Source: Candidatus Helarchaeota archaeon (lineage in GTDB: Archaea; Asgardarchaeota; Lokiarchaeia; Helarchaeales; HEL-GB-A). Taken from it: 36,553 nt of DNA. The notes under the pieces are model-generated. The model was not told where the DNA came from and searched no databases. It saw only the letters and a program-made list of their open reading frames with translations. The first letter of the stretch is position 1. Each line of letters starts with the position of its first letter. The stretch is from the NCBI GenBank assembly GCA_013375455.1, contig JABXJT010000050.1:1-36553 (forward strand). Direction: 5' to 3'. Of the stretch, positions 16,625-25,994 are shown piece after piece. Position numbers and translations under genes: made by a program.

Positions 16625-16659
16625 TTAGATTTATAAGATGTTTGACATGTAAAAAAATT

Positions 16660-18177
16660 ATGAGTGAAAAAATGAACGTGTTATTTCTTATAACAGATCA
16701 GCAGAGAGCTGATCACTTAGGATGTGCGGGAAATCCCATATTAAAAACGCCTAACCTTGATAGATTGGCAAGTGAAGGAGTTCGATTTACCTCCGCTTAT
16801 GTCGTAAATCCCATGTGTAGTCCAAATAGAGCGTCTATTCTTACAGGGTTATACCCTAAAAGGCATATTAGAGTTCCAGGGGTAAATCTTGATATAAACA
16901 TTCCCACTTTTTCAGACGCTTTACGAAAGGGAGGATATGCGACTAAAGCTATAGGTAAAATGCACTTACAATTTTACGGGCCTCCTATAAGTAGGAAAAA
17001 TTCATCTCTTGAACGAATTGCTGACTGGTCAGGTGAAAAGACTCATTCAGAGATGGTAAAGAAATTTCCATTACCTTATTATGGATTTAGCGAAGTTGAT
17101 TTAATAGTAGGCCATGGTGATCTGTGTGATGGACATTATCGGGATTGGTTGGAAGAAAAAGCTCCTCAATACATAACTGAATTTAGGGCACATTCTATTT
17201 TAGATAAGTTGTACTATAAAAGTAAAATGCCGGAAGAATTGTACCCTACTTCCTATGTAACTGAAAGATCCATCGATTTCTTAGAGAAATTTTCTCAAGG
17301 AGGTTACGGAGAGGAGAATTTTTTCTTGTATGTATCTTATCCTGATCCACATCATCCTGTTACACCTCCGGGCAAGTGGGCAGAGATGTATAAACCAGAA
17401 GACATAGAGTTACCTGAAAGTTTTAAAAATATAGAATACACAAGGAATCATCAATTCATGAGAAAGTATTTGGATCGTGGGGTCTTACGCAACATGATAT
17501 TCCGCACGACCACTGAAGAAGAAGTGAAAAATTTCACAGCTCTTACTTATGGAACACTCTCAATGATTGATAACAGTGTTGGACAAATCTTGTCAACTCT
17601 GGAAAAATTGGGATTAGCAGATAACACGATGGTTATATATACAAGCGATCATGGGGATATGGCTGGAGATCATGGAATGCTTTTAAAGGGGTGGATTCCC
17701 TTTAATGGGATTTTAAATGTTCCGTTAATTATAAAAGTACCAGGCGTCTCAAAATCTGGAAGTGTTACTGATTCTCTTGTGAGTTCTATAGATTTTGCTC
17801 AAACGATCTTAAATCTTTGTAAAATTAGTAAGAGAAAACAACCACCTGATATGGAAGGTGTCGATTTTACACCAGTTTTAAAAGATCCCGAGACAAAAGT
17901 AAGAGATTCCGTTTTAATCGAATTTGATGGAGTAGATAGCTCCGCAAAAGGAACGTCTGGTATGAGGATAAAGTATTTAGTTACAGAGAGATACAAATTA
18001 ACAATTTATCTCAATATGCCAGATTATGGAGATATATACGATCGCAAAAATGATCCACAAGAGTTAAATAATTTATGGTTTTCCAATCCAGAATTACGAA
18101 ATGAGTTATTAAAAAAAATTCTTTATGAAACATTTAAAGCCGAGAGTATTTATCCTAAAAGGGAGGGCATAGGATAA
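16660..18177 (+). CDS. Sulfatase, CxPxR type (S1 family)
   Basis: Sulfatases hydrolyse sulfate esters using a formylglycine made from Cys or Ser. Here Cys53 lies in the exact motif CSPNR (53-57). Metal-site elements are ITDQQR near the N-terminus (DQ variant), YPDPHHPV and TSDHGDMAGDHG. The protein has 505 residues and no signal peptide. ATG 16660 (MSEKMN) is chosen because the paralogue at 19162-20676 starts with the same residues and puts its Cys at the same position; a TTG at 16642 is also in frame. The neighbours are an Fe-S protein, a second sulfatase and an anSME maturase. The substrate is probably a sulfated sugar, by context. Confidence 0.95.
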   Translation: MSEKMNVLFLITDQQRADHLGCAGNPILKTPNLDRLASEGVRFTSAYVVNPMCSPNRASILTGLYPKRHIRVPGVNLDINIPTFSDALRKGGYATKAIGKMHLQFYGPPISRKNSSLERIADWSGEKTHSEMVKKFPLPYYGFSEVDLIVGHGDLCDGHYRDWLEEKAPQYITEFRAHSILDKLYYKSKMPEELYPTSYVTERSIDFLEKFSQGGYGEENFFLYVSYPDPHHPVTPPGKWAEMYKPEDIELPESFKNIEYTRNHQFMRKYLDRGVLRNMIFRTTTEEEVKNFTALTYGTLSMIDNSVGQILSTLEKLGLADNTMVIYTSDHGDMAGDHGMLLKGWIPFNGILNVPLIIKVPGVSKSGSVTDSLVSSIDFAQTILNLCKISKRKQPPDMEGVDFTPVLKDPETKVRDSVLIEFDGVDSSAKGTSGMRIKYLVTERYKLTIYLNMPDYGDIYDRKNDPQELNNLWFSNPELRNELLKKILYETFKAESIYPKREGIG

Positions 18178-18181
18178 CTGC

Positions 18182-19051
18182 TTATTTTTTTGGATGCCCT
18201 AAGCTGCAGATTTTTAAACAAACTGAACAAAAATTATTATTCACCAGACTATAAATACATTTTGAGCGATCTATGTGAGTAATAATTCCAGAGCCTTCTA
18301 CTTTTTCAATAGGCTTTTCGAACGCAGCTCCACCCCCACAATTTTTAATACACGCCCCACATTTCTTACAAAAATTTTCCATTTCACTAAAATCTCTTTC
18401 TGGGCTTTCTGGAATATCTGCATCGGTGCTAATAATTCCCCATCTTTGGCGTGGACCGAATTCAGGTGTTATAACGAGACCATTTTGTCCCTTTATTCCT
18501 AATTTTGCTGCTACAGCATGATAAGGATAAAGAAGTTTTCCCCCAAATGGATGATGTGCTTCACTTTTATATCCTTTTTCTTTCAAATAATTGGTCAATT
18601 CAATAACTATCTCACCTAATTCATAATACACTTTAAATGCTTCTAAACCACAAAAAACACTTGGAGCAGTCTTAATATTATCCCAACTCATTTCCATGCC
18701 AAGTACTATTGCATTCTTTCCATATATTTTTAGCTTTTTAAAAACATAATTTTCATTAACTGGAGTATATCCAATAAGATCTACACCAAGTTCTTTTGTT
18801 TTCTTTTCAAAATTATTCCAAAATTCGGGTGAAGTTTCAGTTTTAGTATTTTTTTCATTCCCTAATTTGGTTTTAATAGCACGTTGAAATCCTTTAAAAG
18901 TACCACTTATATAATTCCCAAATTCTTTCGCAACTTCAGGATCTATTTTACGATCTGATTTTAAATTCATTTTAAAGAGTTCATGAGGCACTATAAATTC
19001 TAGACCTGGATTTTTTCCTATATATGTAGGTTCTATTTCTATATCTGGCAA
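18182..19051 (-). CDS. 4Fe-4S protein resembling QueG/reductive dehalogenase C-terminus
   Basis: The protein has 289 residues. Its C-terminus carries two clusters of cysteines: C228-x2-C231-x2-C234-x3-C238 and C265-x9-C275-x2-C278-x3-C282. The uneven second set is typical of reductive dehalogenases and epoxyqueuosine reductase relatives, which couple two 4Fe-4S clusters to a cobamide. The middle (AIVLGMEMSWDN, then HPFGGKLLYPYHAVAAKLG and GLVITPEFGPRQRWG) fits that superfamily's nitroreductase-like cobamide domain. No Tat signal is present, so it is not a respiratory dehalogenase. It sits between two sulfatases, 4 bases from the end of the first. TTG start with GAGAGTGA upstream. Its substrate is unknown. 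Confidence 0.75.
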   Translation of the reverse strand: MPDIEIEPTYIGKNPGLEFIVPHELFKMNLKSDRKIDPEVAKEFGNYISGTFKGFQRAIKTKLGNEKNTKTETSPEFWNNFEKKTKELGVDLIGYTPVNENYVFKKLKIYGKNAIVLGMEMSWDNIKTAPSVFCGLEAFKVYYELGEIVIELTNYLKEKGYKSEAHHPFGGKLLYPYHAVAAKLGIKGQNGLVITPEFGPRQRWGIISTDADIPESPERDFSEMENFCKKCGACIKNCGGGAAFEKPIEKVEGSGIITHIDRSKCIYSLVNNNFCSVCLKICSLGHPKK

Positions 19052-19161
19052 GTTTATTCACTCTCTATATATGGTAAGCATTACCTTAAGCTCTAGTTTC
19101 AGTGTATAATTATTATTGCAATTATTATTGAAAAAAATTTTCTTTATAATTTGTTTTTAAT

Positions 19162-20676
19162 TTATGTGAGTGCTTGTCTATGCGGATAACGACTTTGTGC
19201 TTTTAGATTTTCATGTAATAATTTGTCTATTAATTTATATCGTAAATTTTTATAATTATTATCATACCATAAATTATTTAATTCTTCAGGGTCATTTTTA
19301 CGATCGTAAAGATCTCCGAAATCCATCAAATCTTCGTAAATTGTTAACTTGTATTCTTCTGTAACTAAATGTCGCAATCTTACATTAATATTGAGTAATT
19401 CCTCATCCTCCTCAATTAAACAACAATCTCTGACTTTTGTAGTAGGATCCTTTAAGACGGGTGTTATGTCAACGCCTTGCATATCGGGAGGGTGATATCT
19501 TCTTTTTACTTTTAAAAGATTCAAAATGGTTTTTGGAATGTCAATTGAACTTACAAGAGAATCAGAAACTGCCGATTTTGTCAGGTCAGGTACTTTCCAT
19601 AATAGAGGAACATTTAGTATTCCCTTAAAAGGACAAGGACCTTTTAAAAGTAATCCATGATCACCCATTAAATCACCATGATCACTTGTATATATTACCA
19701 TAGTATTATCAGCCAACCCTAACTTCTCCAATGAAGTTAAAATTTTGCCTATACTTGCATCAATCATTGCAATAGATCCGTAAGTTGAAGCAGTAAATTT
19801 CCGGGTTTCTTCTTCTGTTGCTTCACGCAATAATGCGCCTCTTAAGACAGAGTTTACATGTTTTCCTAAAAATTTATGTTGACCTAAATTCTTCCCATCA
19901 TCAAAACTCGGAGGAAGTTCAATTTCACTGGGTTTATACATGTCTTTATACCTACCCGGAGGACAAACAGGATGGTGAGGATCGGGAAAAGAACAATGTA
20001 AAAAGAATGGTTTGCTACCATACTTTCCTTGAGAATACCTTTCAAAAAAAGAGATGGTTCTTTCGGTAATATATGTAGTTGGATAAAGTTCTTCGGAAAA
20101 TTCAGTATCATAATATATTGCATTAAAAAATTTCTCAAATCTTTTTCCCATAGATTTACTATACTGAGGTGCTCTTTCTTCTAACCAATCTAAATAATGT
20201 CCCGCGCAAAGATCGCCATGCCCTAATACGATTTCCACCTCATCAAATCCATAATACGGTAAAGGAAATTCGCTTCTCATTTTTGTACGGTATTTCTCAC
20301 TTATCCAAGCGGCAATTCTCTCGACTGATCTAGAAACCATATCAATTCGAGGAGCCTGAAATTGCAGATGTATTTTTCCTATAGTCGCCGTATGCCATCC
20401 GCTCTTTTGCAGGGATTGGGTAAAAGTTGGAATATTTAATGGTAAATTAATTCCGTTGCTTCTAACACCGTGCATGTTTGGATATAACCCCGTAAGAATG
20501 CACGCTCTATTAGGCATACACATGGGATTAGTACAAAAAGCATTTGTAAACCTAACACCACCTTTTGCTATATTATCCATGTTAGGTGTTTTTAATATAG
20601 GATTTCCCGCGCAACTCAAATGATCTACTCGTTGTTGGTCAGTAATAATAAATAATATGTTCATTTTCTCGCTCAT
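19162..20676 (-). CDS. Second sulfatase, CxPxR type
   Basis: This is a 504-residue paralogue of the sulfatase at 16660, similar along its full length, with Cys53 in CMPNR as the formylglycine precursor. DQQR, SFPDPHHPV and TSDHGDLMGDHG provide the metal and substrate site. No signal peptide is seen, so maturation and catalysis are cytosolic. I chose ATG 20676 (MSEKMN) over TTG 20685 because the paralogue begins identically. The gene is transcribed away from the maturase at 20807; the 130-base AT-rich gap between them should hold divergent promoters. Variable segments after the catalytic motif differ between the two copies, so they may cut different sulfate positions. Confidence 0.95.
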   Translation of the reverse strand: MSEKMNILFIITDQQRVDHLSCAGNPILKTPNMDNIAKGGVRFTNAFCTNPMCMPNRACILTGLYPNMHGVRSNGINLPLNIPTFTQSLQKSGWHTATIGKIHLQFQAPRIDMVSRSVERIAAWISEKYRTKMRSEFPLPYYGFDEVEIVLGHGDLCAGHYLDWLEERAPQYSKSMGKRFEKFFNAIYYDTEFSEELYPTTYITERTISFFERYSQGKYGSKPFFLHCSFPDPHHPVCPPGRYKDMYKPSEIELPPSFDDGKNLGQHKFLGKHVNSVLRGALLREATEEETRKFTASTYGSIAMIDASIGKILTSLEKLGLADNTMVIYTSDHGDLMGDHGLLLKGPCPFKGILNVPLLWKVPDLTKSAVSDSLVSSIDIPKTILNLLKVKRRYHPPDMQGVDITPVLKDPTTKVRDCCLIEEDEELLNINVRLRHLVTEEYKLTIYEDLMDFGDLYDRKNDPEELNNLWYDNNYKNLRYKLIDKLLHENLKAQSRYPHRQALT

Positions 20677-20806
20677 TTTAATCAACCTGTTAAATTTTTA
20701 AAGAAATAAACTAAAAATTATTATATTTTACGGTGTTCAGTGTATGTACTAAAAAAAATTTATTCTAAATTAATATTTAACGTATTATGTATTACTTAAT
20801 TTTTGA

Positions 20807-22006
20807 ATGAAATTGATTGAATTTCAATTGTTAATTAAACCAACATCGTATGATTGCAATTTAGACTGCGAGTATTGTTTTTATAAACGAGTGGAGCAAG
20901 TTTATCCGGATGATGTGCGACCGCAAATGAGTACGGAGGTACTTGAGGGACTAATCCAGAAATTTTTAAAATATAGATTTAGCACATCGGTGTTTTGTTG
21001 GCAGGGAGGAGAACCTACGCTAATGGGGTTAAATTTTTTTAGAAAGGTAATTCAATTACAACAGAAACATGGTAGTAGGGGGCAAGTGGTTAGCAATGTT
21101 CTTCAAACAAACGGGATATTGATTGATGAGGCCTGGGCATCCTTTTTACGGGAGTATAAATTTTTTGTAGGCGTGAGTCTTGATGGACCGGAAAAAATCC
21201 ACAATCAGTTCAGAAAAAAAACATGGCAAAAGGTAATGAATTGTGTGAAAATATTGCAAGAGTATAAAGTAGAATTTAATATTTTATGCGTAATTTCTTC
21301 TGCTAATGTCAATCGAGGGCAAGAATTATATCAATTCTTTCGGGAAAACGATCTTAAATACTTGCAGTTTATTCCAGCGCTTGAATGTACAAAAGATAGG
21401 AAAATGGCCCCCTATTCGCCTACATCCAAAGAATATGGAAAATTTTTATGTGAAATTTTTGATTTATGGAAAAAAGATGCATTTGAAAATGTCCATATTC
21501 GCATGTTTGAAGATATTCTTACCGCATATCTGTGGCAATTGGAGAAATCATGCCTCTTTGGTGAGAACTGTTCCGATTATTTTGTAATTGAATGGAATGG
21601 TGATGTTTACCCCTGTGATTTTTACGTGAAACCGGAGCAGAGACTTGGCAATGTAGTTAATCATAAAGATTTTTCAGATTTCATGAAAACAAGAGTTGAA
21701 AAATTTAGCTATCGGAAAGCTGAATTGGGACCTACATGCGTGAAATGCCATTGGAAAAATATCTGCAATGGGGGTTGCATGAAAGATCGAGATTTTTGTC
21801 AAAATAGAGATAAAAATAGAAGTTATTATTGTAACGCTTATAAGGAATTCTTTACCCACTCACATAAGTGGTTTTACCGAACACGAGCAAAAATTCAACA
21901 GGAAAAGGGGATGGCCCTTACTCCAACAGTTAAAAAAATTGGAAGGAATGATAATTGCCCATGTGGGTCTGGAGTAAAATATAAAAAATGTCATGGGAAA
22001 AATTAG
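20807..22006 (+). CDS. Anaerobic sulfatase-maturating enzyme with SEC-C tail
   Basis: This radical SAM protein converts the CxPxR Cys of sulfatases to formylglycine without oxygen. C17-x3-C21-x2-C24 (CNLDCEYC) binds the SAM cluster. Family marks include WQGGEPTLMGL, QTNGILID, VGVSLDGP and QFIPALE. A SPASM region follows (EWNGDVYPCDFY, then CVKC, CNGGCMKDR and later Cys) for two auxiliary clusters. The last ~17 residues form a SEC-C zinc motif (CPCGSGVKYKKCH), an addition seen in some family members. Two CxPxR sulfatases lie next to it, the nearer one divergent, which supports the role strongly. Length of 399 residues is close to characterised anSMEs. Confidence 0.93.
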   Translation: MKLIEFQLLIKPTSYDCNLDCEYCFYKRVEQVYPDDVRPQMSTEVLEGLIQKFLKYRFSTSVFCWQGGEPTLMGLNFFRKVIQLQQKHGSRGQVVSNVLQTNGILIDEAWASFLREYKFFVGVSLDGPEKIHNQFRKKTWQKVMNCVKILQEYKVEFNILCVISSANVNRGQELYQFFRENDLKYLQFIPALECTKDRKMAPYSPTSKEYGKFLCEIFDLWKKDAFENVHIRMFEDILTAYLWQLEKSCLFGENCSDYFVIEWNGDVYPCDFYVKPEQRLGNVVNHKDFSDFMKTRVEKFSYRKAELGPTCVKCHWKNICNGGCMKDRDFCQNRDKNRSYYCNAYKEFFTHSHKWFYRTRAKIQQEKGMALTPTVKKIGRNDNCPCGSGVKYKKCHGKN

Positions 22007-22018
22007 GTTTAGTCTTTC

Positions 22019-22122
22019 AGCATCAGTCTTTTATAATGTTCAGGAGGTGTACCTTCATTTTCCAAAACTTTAAGATATTTTTGAGTCTTGCCGCTGCCTG
22101 CTCGTGTGGAAAACACATCCCA
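22019..22122 (-). pseudogene. C-terminal gene fragment of unknown family
   Basis: Between two stops, the minus strand reads about 34 codons that look protein-like: STRAGSGKTQKYLKVLENEG and PPEHYKRLMLKD, ending in TAA at 22019-22021. There is no start codon at the upstream edge, where an in-frame TAG interrupts it. The composition is that of a genuine C-terminus rather than random AT-rich DNA. I cannot assign the family; GSGKT here is not preceded by a P-loop beta strand. It sits just after the maturase gene and is probably a remnant. Confidence 0.35.
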
Positions 22123-22191
22123 CTAACAAAACCAGCAACCATCATTTAAATAAATTTAGAAATATACAATATTGTAAAAAAGGTGAAGAAA

Positions 22192-22554
22192 ATGGCAAGA
22201 TTTCTAGAGCAAGCCCTGCGTCACTCATTTGAGGGGCCTTATGTCATGTTTGATGTTATCGCCAAAATGAAATTTCAACCGGATGAAATTGGGAAAAAAT
22301 GGCAGTTAGAAACGATAATTATAGAAAAAGACAGAATTACTCCGGATGATGTATTTCGTGATCACAATTGGTCCCGCACTTTTATTGCAAATCAGGAAAC
22401 CGTTTCCCTTGAAATCCACGTACCCATACAGAAGAGCGACATGAATACGGAACCAGGAAAAGAGGAAGTTTACGCAAAATTAAAAGTTGTTCCGTTAGAG
22501 GGAGATTTCCCAGTAGGCGAAGCGATAACAAACATGGTAGAAATCGATGTATAG
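22192..22554 (+). CDS. Hypothetical 120-residue protein
   Basis: AGGTGA lies a few bases before ATG 22192, a good archaeal ribosome site, so I prefer this start to an in-frame GTG at 22183. The protein mixes strands and charged turns (MFDVIAKMKFQPDEIG, QETVSLEIHVPI, EEVYAKLKVVPLEG) and has no Cys, signal peptide or membrane span. I do not recognise the fold. It lies between the maturase and the convergent GH2 gene, but nothing in it links it to sugar or sulfate chemistry. Confidence 0.6.
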   Translation: MARFLEQALRHSFEGPYVMFDVIAKMKFQPDEIGKKWQLETIIIEKDRITPDDVFRDHNWSRTFIANQETVSLEIHVPIQKSDMNTEPGKEEVYAKLKVVPLEGDFPVGEAITNMVEIDV

Positions 22555-22578
22555 AAACGAGTAGGCCCAAAAAATTTG

Positions 22579-25014
22579 TTATTCCTTCTCTTTTAGAAAA
22601 TTTAAATCAACATATTCAAACCCATCTTTTTTACGACGTCGCCATTTGATCTTGATTTTGAGAAAGAGGTAAGCGTATAACGGTATGAGTCGGGAGAGGT
22701 AATACCCATTCTTTAAAAGCCGCTTAACTCGGGAGGATTTGTCGAAGAATAATATGTCGGACATCTTCTTTGAAAGTTTGGGCATTGTTCTTGATTGAAT
22801 TGGATCGTGATATCCCAAGTTATAGAAATTTTTCGAGAGAATTTTGTTATTCGACAAGAGTTTAATTTGGATTCGGGGTGGTTCGTTTAAATCGGCAGGA
22901 AATTCGTAGGTAAGGGGGTCCAATTCAACGCAAGTGTTTTCAGGGATGTCGATTTCTCGTTCAATTTGACCAACTTGTTCATTTTTTTGAGTTAGAAACG
23001 TTATCTGCAATTTAGAATGCGGAAAGGCTTCAGTTAAATCGTTGATTAGAAAAAGTTCTGCTTCAAATTTTCGATGAAGGAGATTTCCCTCTTTATCTTG
23101 TTTATTGAAATTTACTTTTAGGTCGTAATTGAGGTTCACGAGAATTGGCTGGAAGGCTATTCGCACGTACTCGAATGAAAGTTTTTTTGAGAAATCATAT
23201 TCAACGATGCACCAAGAACAACACGGCCAAGGAGAATTAAATTGCCAGAACCCACATCCAGCGTTTTGCCAGTTCAACTTACGTCGCCTAAAATGCTCAA
23301 TCGCCGTCTTCAGCCCAAGTCCTTGAGCTTGCTGAGTGGCATGTACAATGGATTCTAGGTCATCCGATGGGGCAAAGGGGATCGCATAGCGCTGTATGCC
23401 TTTCTTATGCCCTTGGAAAAATACCATGTAAGGTGCGCGATAGTTGATGGTCGAACTCCAGAAGTATAATTCCTCTTCTGGGACGTATTTCTGGAGGGTA
23501 GTGTAATTCGGGAAAGAGGAGAGCCCAAATTCGCTTGCAAATGGGTGTTCGTCCTCTAGGTAGAGCCAGTAGGGACCTAGCCCGTGAAATACTTCATAGT
23601 TGTGACTATCTCCACCATCAGGTGATGCCGGGAAAAAAGGGCGGTCATCATATTCTTCGACAGCAGCTTGTAAAATATCTATCACGTGGGCGTTATCTCT
23701 CGGATTTACCTCATTACCCCCACACCAAAGGACAAGCGAGGGATGGTTGCGTAAGGCTTTCACGATTGATGCTGATTCTGCTTTCCAGGTCTGCAAGAAT
23801 TTTTCTTTTTTGGGGAGAGGTGTCAAAAATGCGCATGCTATTGCAAATTCTTGCCAGACTAACATTCCTTCTTCATCGCAAATTTTGTAAAAATCATCCT
23901 TTTCTTTTAACCCCCCACCCCAAAGACGAAATAGATTAATATTTGCTTCTTTTGCAAGTTTAATGTTTTGTTCATAACGAGCTCGATCAATTTGCCCAAA
24001 GAGCATATCAGGAGGCACCCAATTTGTCCCTCGGATGTACTCCTTTTCCCCATTTATCTGGAAAATCCACGGATAATACTCAGGATCGATGTTTTGAGAG
24101 AGCAATTCAAACTTGCGAATTCCGAAGGTATCTTGAAATTTATCAATTGAGGCATCATTTTGTGTTAGTTCAACCACGCATTCATAAAGATTAGGTTTGC
24201 CCCTATCCCAAGGGTACCACAGGGCTGGATTCTCGATTTTAATTTCCCAAATAATTTGATTTGTACCAGAATCGAGTCGTTTTTCCTCCTTAATGATGGT
24301 GGGTTTGGATGAAAAGTTCTTTCCTTGAATTTTAGTGGTGATCAAGATGGAATCTGCTTCTGATTGATTTACAACGTCAAGTGTAATCTTAACAAGAGCC
24401 AAATCCTTCTTTTCTAAAGTGCTTCTAATAAAACAAGAATCGATGTAGATTTTTTCCTTAATCTCAATGAAAATATCATCCCAGATTCCCGATGTCACCA
24501 TTTTTGGCGCCCAATCCCATCCGTATTGCATTTGGCATTTGGAAGCGACCTTGAATCGATTAGGATAATTCTTTAAGGCAGCTAATCTAATGAGGAGGAT
24601 ATTCCTGTCCTGAGCCAATTCGGTGATATCAAAAACAATTTTACCGAACATTCCTTCGTGATCCCCTAATCTTGTGCCATTCAACCAAAATTCGGCACGG
24701 TAATCCACTGCTTTGCACGCGAGATGAATGACTTTATTGGCCCGCGCTTTTCCTTTGGATAATTCAAATTCTTTTTTATACCACCACTCTAATTTCTGGA
24801 CCCACTGTGATTCTTTATTATTTTTTCCATAAAATGGATCTTCTATTTTTCCATTTTGTATCAGATCCAAGCGAACGTTACCAGGGACGGTAGCTTTCAT
24901 CCAATCTGAAAAATCATAGTCGGGGGAGCCAAAAATTTCATCATATCCTTTTCTATCTTCAAAAGATTGGAACAACCAATCGGAACCATTGAGATCTTGA
25001 ATTACACGCGGCAT
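22579..25014 (-). CDS. GH2 beta-mannosidase-type glycoside hydrolase
   Basis: The protein has 811 residues, near the length of family 2 beta-mannosidases. An N-terminal jelly-roll (WLFQSFEDRKGYD to about residue 190) carries YGWDWAPKMVTSGIW, typical of beta-mannosidases, followed by immunoglobulin-like domains and a TIM barrel from about residue 310. The acid/base is Glu435 in CGGNEV; the nucleophile is Glu495 in ASEFG. FRLWGGG (362-368) is a further family mark. The last ~40 residues are hydrophobic then basic (LIPLYAYLFLKIKIKWRRRKK), possibly a membrane-associating tail. No signal peptide, so the active site is probably cytoplasmic. Likely removes terminal beta-mannose from glycans. Confidence 0.93.
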   Translation of the reverse strand: MPRVIQDLNGSDWLFQSFEDRKGYDEIFGSPDYDFSDWMKATVPGNVRLDLIQNGKIEDPFYGKNNKESQWVQKLEWWYKKEFELSKGKARANKVIHLACKAVDYRAEFWLNGTRLGDHEGMFGKIVFDITELAQDRNILLIRLAALKNYPNRFKVASKCQMQYGWDWAPKMVTSGIWDDIFIEIKEKIYIDSCFIRSTLEKKDLALVKITLDVVNQSEADSILITTKIQGKNFSSKPTIIKEEKRLDSGTNQIIWEIKIENPALWYPWDRGKPNLYECVVELTQNDASIDKFQDTFGIRKFELLSQNIDPEYYPWIFQINGEKEYIRGTNWVPPDMLFGQIDRARYEQNIKLAKEANINLFRLWGGGLKEKDDFYKICDEEGMLVWQEFAIACAFLTPLPKKEKFLQTWKAESASIVKALRNHPSLVLWCGGNEVNPRDNAHVIDILQAAVEEYDDRPFFPASPDGGDSHNYEVFHGLGPYWLYLEDEHPFASEFGLSSFPNYTTLQKYVPEEELYFWSSTINYRAPYMVFFQGHKKGIQRYAIPFAPSDDLESIVHATQQAQGLGLKTAIEHFRRRKLNWQNAGCGFWQFNSPWPCCSWCIVEYDFSKKLSFEYVRIAFQPILVNLNYDLKVNFNKQDKEGNLLHRKFEAELFLINDLTEAFPHSKLQITFLTQKNEQVGQIEREIDIPENTCVELDPLTYEFPADLNEPPRIQIKLLSNNKILSKNFYNLGYHDPIQSRTMPKLSKKMSDILFFDKSSRVKRLLKNGYYLSRLIPLYAYLFLKIKIKWRRRKKDGFEYVDLNFLKEKE

Positions 25015-25092
25015 GCAATTTCCTCATAGCAATAATTAAATCTAATTCTACTGATAATTTTTAAGAATCCTACCTTCCTGGAAGTCAAAAAG

Positions 25093-25209
25093 ATGACGCA
25101 ATTTAAGGTGATATTTACAGGTTTGAGCAATGCGGGGAAAACATCAATCATTCACGTTCTTGATAAACAATTTCACAAGTTAGCAAAACTGTTTTTATTA
25201 AAAAAATAA
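25093..25209 (+). pseudogene. N-terminal fragment of a Rag/Arf-like GTPase gene
   Basis: The 38 codons encode QFKVIFTGLSNAGKTSII then VLDKQFHKLAKL, closely matching the start of the intact GTPase at 32813 (QFKVILTGLSNAGKTSIL, LDRQFHKLSGL). The P-loop is intact, but the frame stops at 25209 in an AT-rich tract, so switch regions and all later motifs are missing. DNA identity to the intact gene is partial, so it is a diverged paralogue's remnant rather than a recent copy. A GC-rich RecA-like gene starts 45 bases downstream. Confidence 0.75.
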
Positions 25210-25254
25210 AAGAATTAACTGATTTATTAAAGAGATTAATTAGAGATTGAAATT

Positions 25255-25821
25255 ATGTCCAGCAAGTTAAGGAGCCACTTCCCCGACCTTGATGAACTCT
25301 TGGGTGGTGGTTTCGAACCAGGCGAGATCTACCTACTCTACGGTCCGGCGCGCCCCACGGAGACCATCCTCTTCACCCTCACCGTGTCCTCCCAGCTGCC
25401 CGAGACGAAAGGGGGGCTCGACTCGCCCGTCCTGCTCGTTGATAACGCGAACATATTCAACCCCGACGCCGTCACGCGGGTGGCAATCGCCTTGGAATTG
25501 AACGTGAAAGAGGTGCTCTCCCGGATTTTCGTGGCCCGCGCCCTTGATTGGATGCAGTTTTCGGAGATCGTGGAAAAACTAGAAACCTTGATCGCTGAAA
25601 AGAAGGCAAGGTTGGTCTTGATCGCGGGACTGGTTGGCTTCGCCAGTTCCGTGCCTGCTCAGGCATCCCTCGCCCACATCACGACGCGCCTCAAAATGCT
25701 CGCCAAATCACAGGGAATCATTGTCATAACCACCGCGTCCGAGCACGACCCGTCCCTGCCCCTGCTCGATAAGACAATCCGCGTGTCACAGGACGGGGCC
25801 CAAGTTGCATTTAAGCTTTAA
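25255..25821 (+). CDS. RadB/RecA-like protein with destroyed ATPase motifs
   Basis: The 188-residue protein follows the RadA/RadB/KaiC core: LDELLGGGFEPGEIYLLYGP, later VLLVDNANIFNPDAVTRVAIAL, RIFVARALDW and a KARLVLIAGLVGF strand. The Walker A position reads GPARPTET (30-37), where the Gly-Lys pair is replaced by Thr-Glu. In Walker B the Asp is replaced (LVLIAGL in place of ..IDS). It therefore probably cannot hydrolyse ATP, yet the frame is intact and may serve as a regulatory or structural paralogue. The gene is visibly GC-rich, unlike its AT-rich neighbours, which suggests transfer or different selection. ATG 25255. Confidence 0.65.
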   Translation: MSSKLRSHFPDLDELLGGGFEPGEIYLLYGPARPTETILFTLTVSSQLPETKGGLDSPVLLVDNANIFNPDAVTRVAIALELNVKEVLSRIFVARALDWMQFSEIVEKLETLIAEKKARLVLIAGLVGFASSVPAQASLAHITTRLKMLAKSQGIIVITTASEHDPSLPLLDKTIRVSQDGAQVAFKL

Positions 25822-25994
25822 TATTAGAGTTTTTGTAAATTTTATTTAATTCAGGAATAATGACTCCAAATTCTTATAAATGAATTAAGTTTTTAACAGA
25901 ACATTTTCCTAAAAATATTGATTTCTTTGATGAAAGAAATTAAGATAAATAATGTAGGGAATTTTTTCATTCTTTTTTAGAAGGCGAAAGTAAT

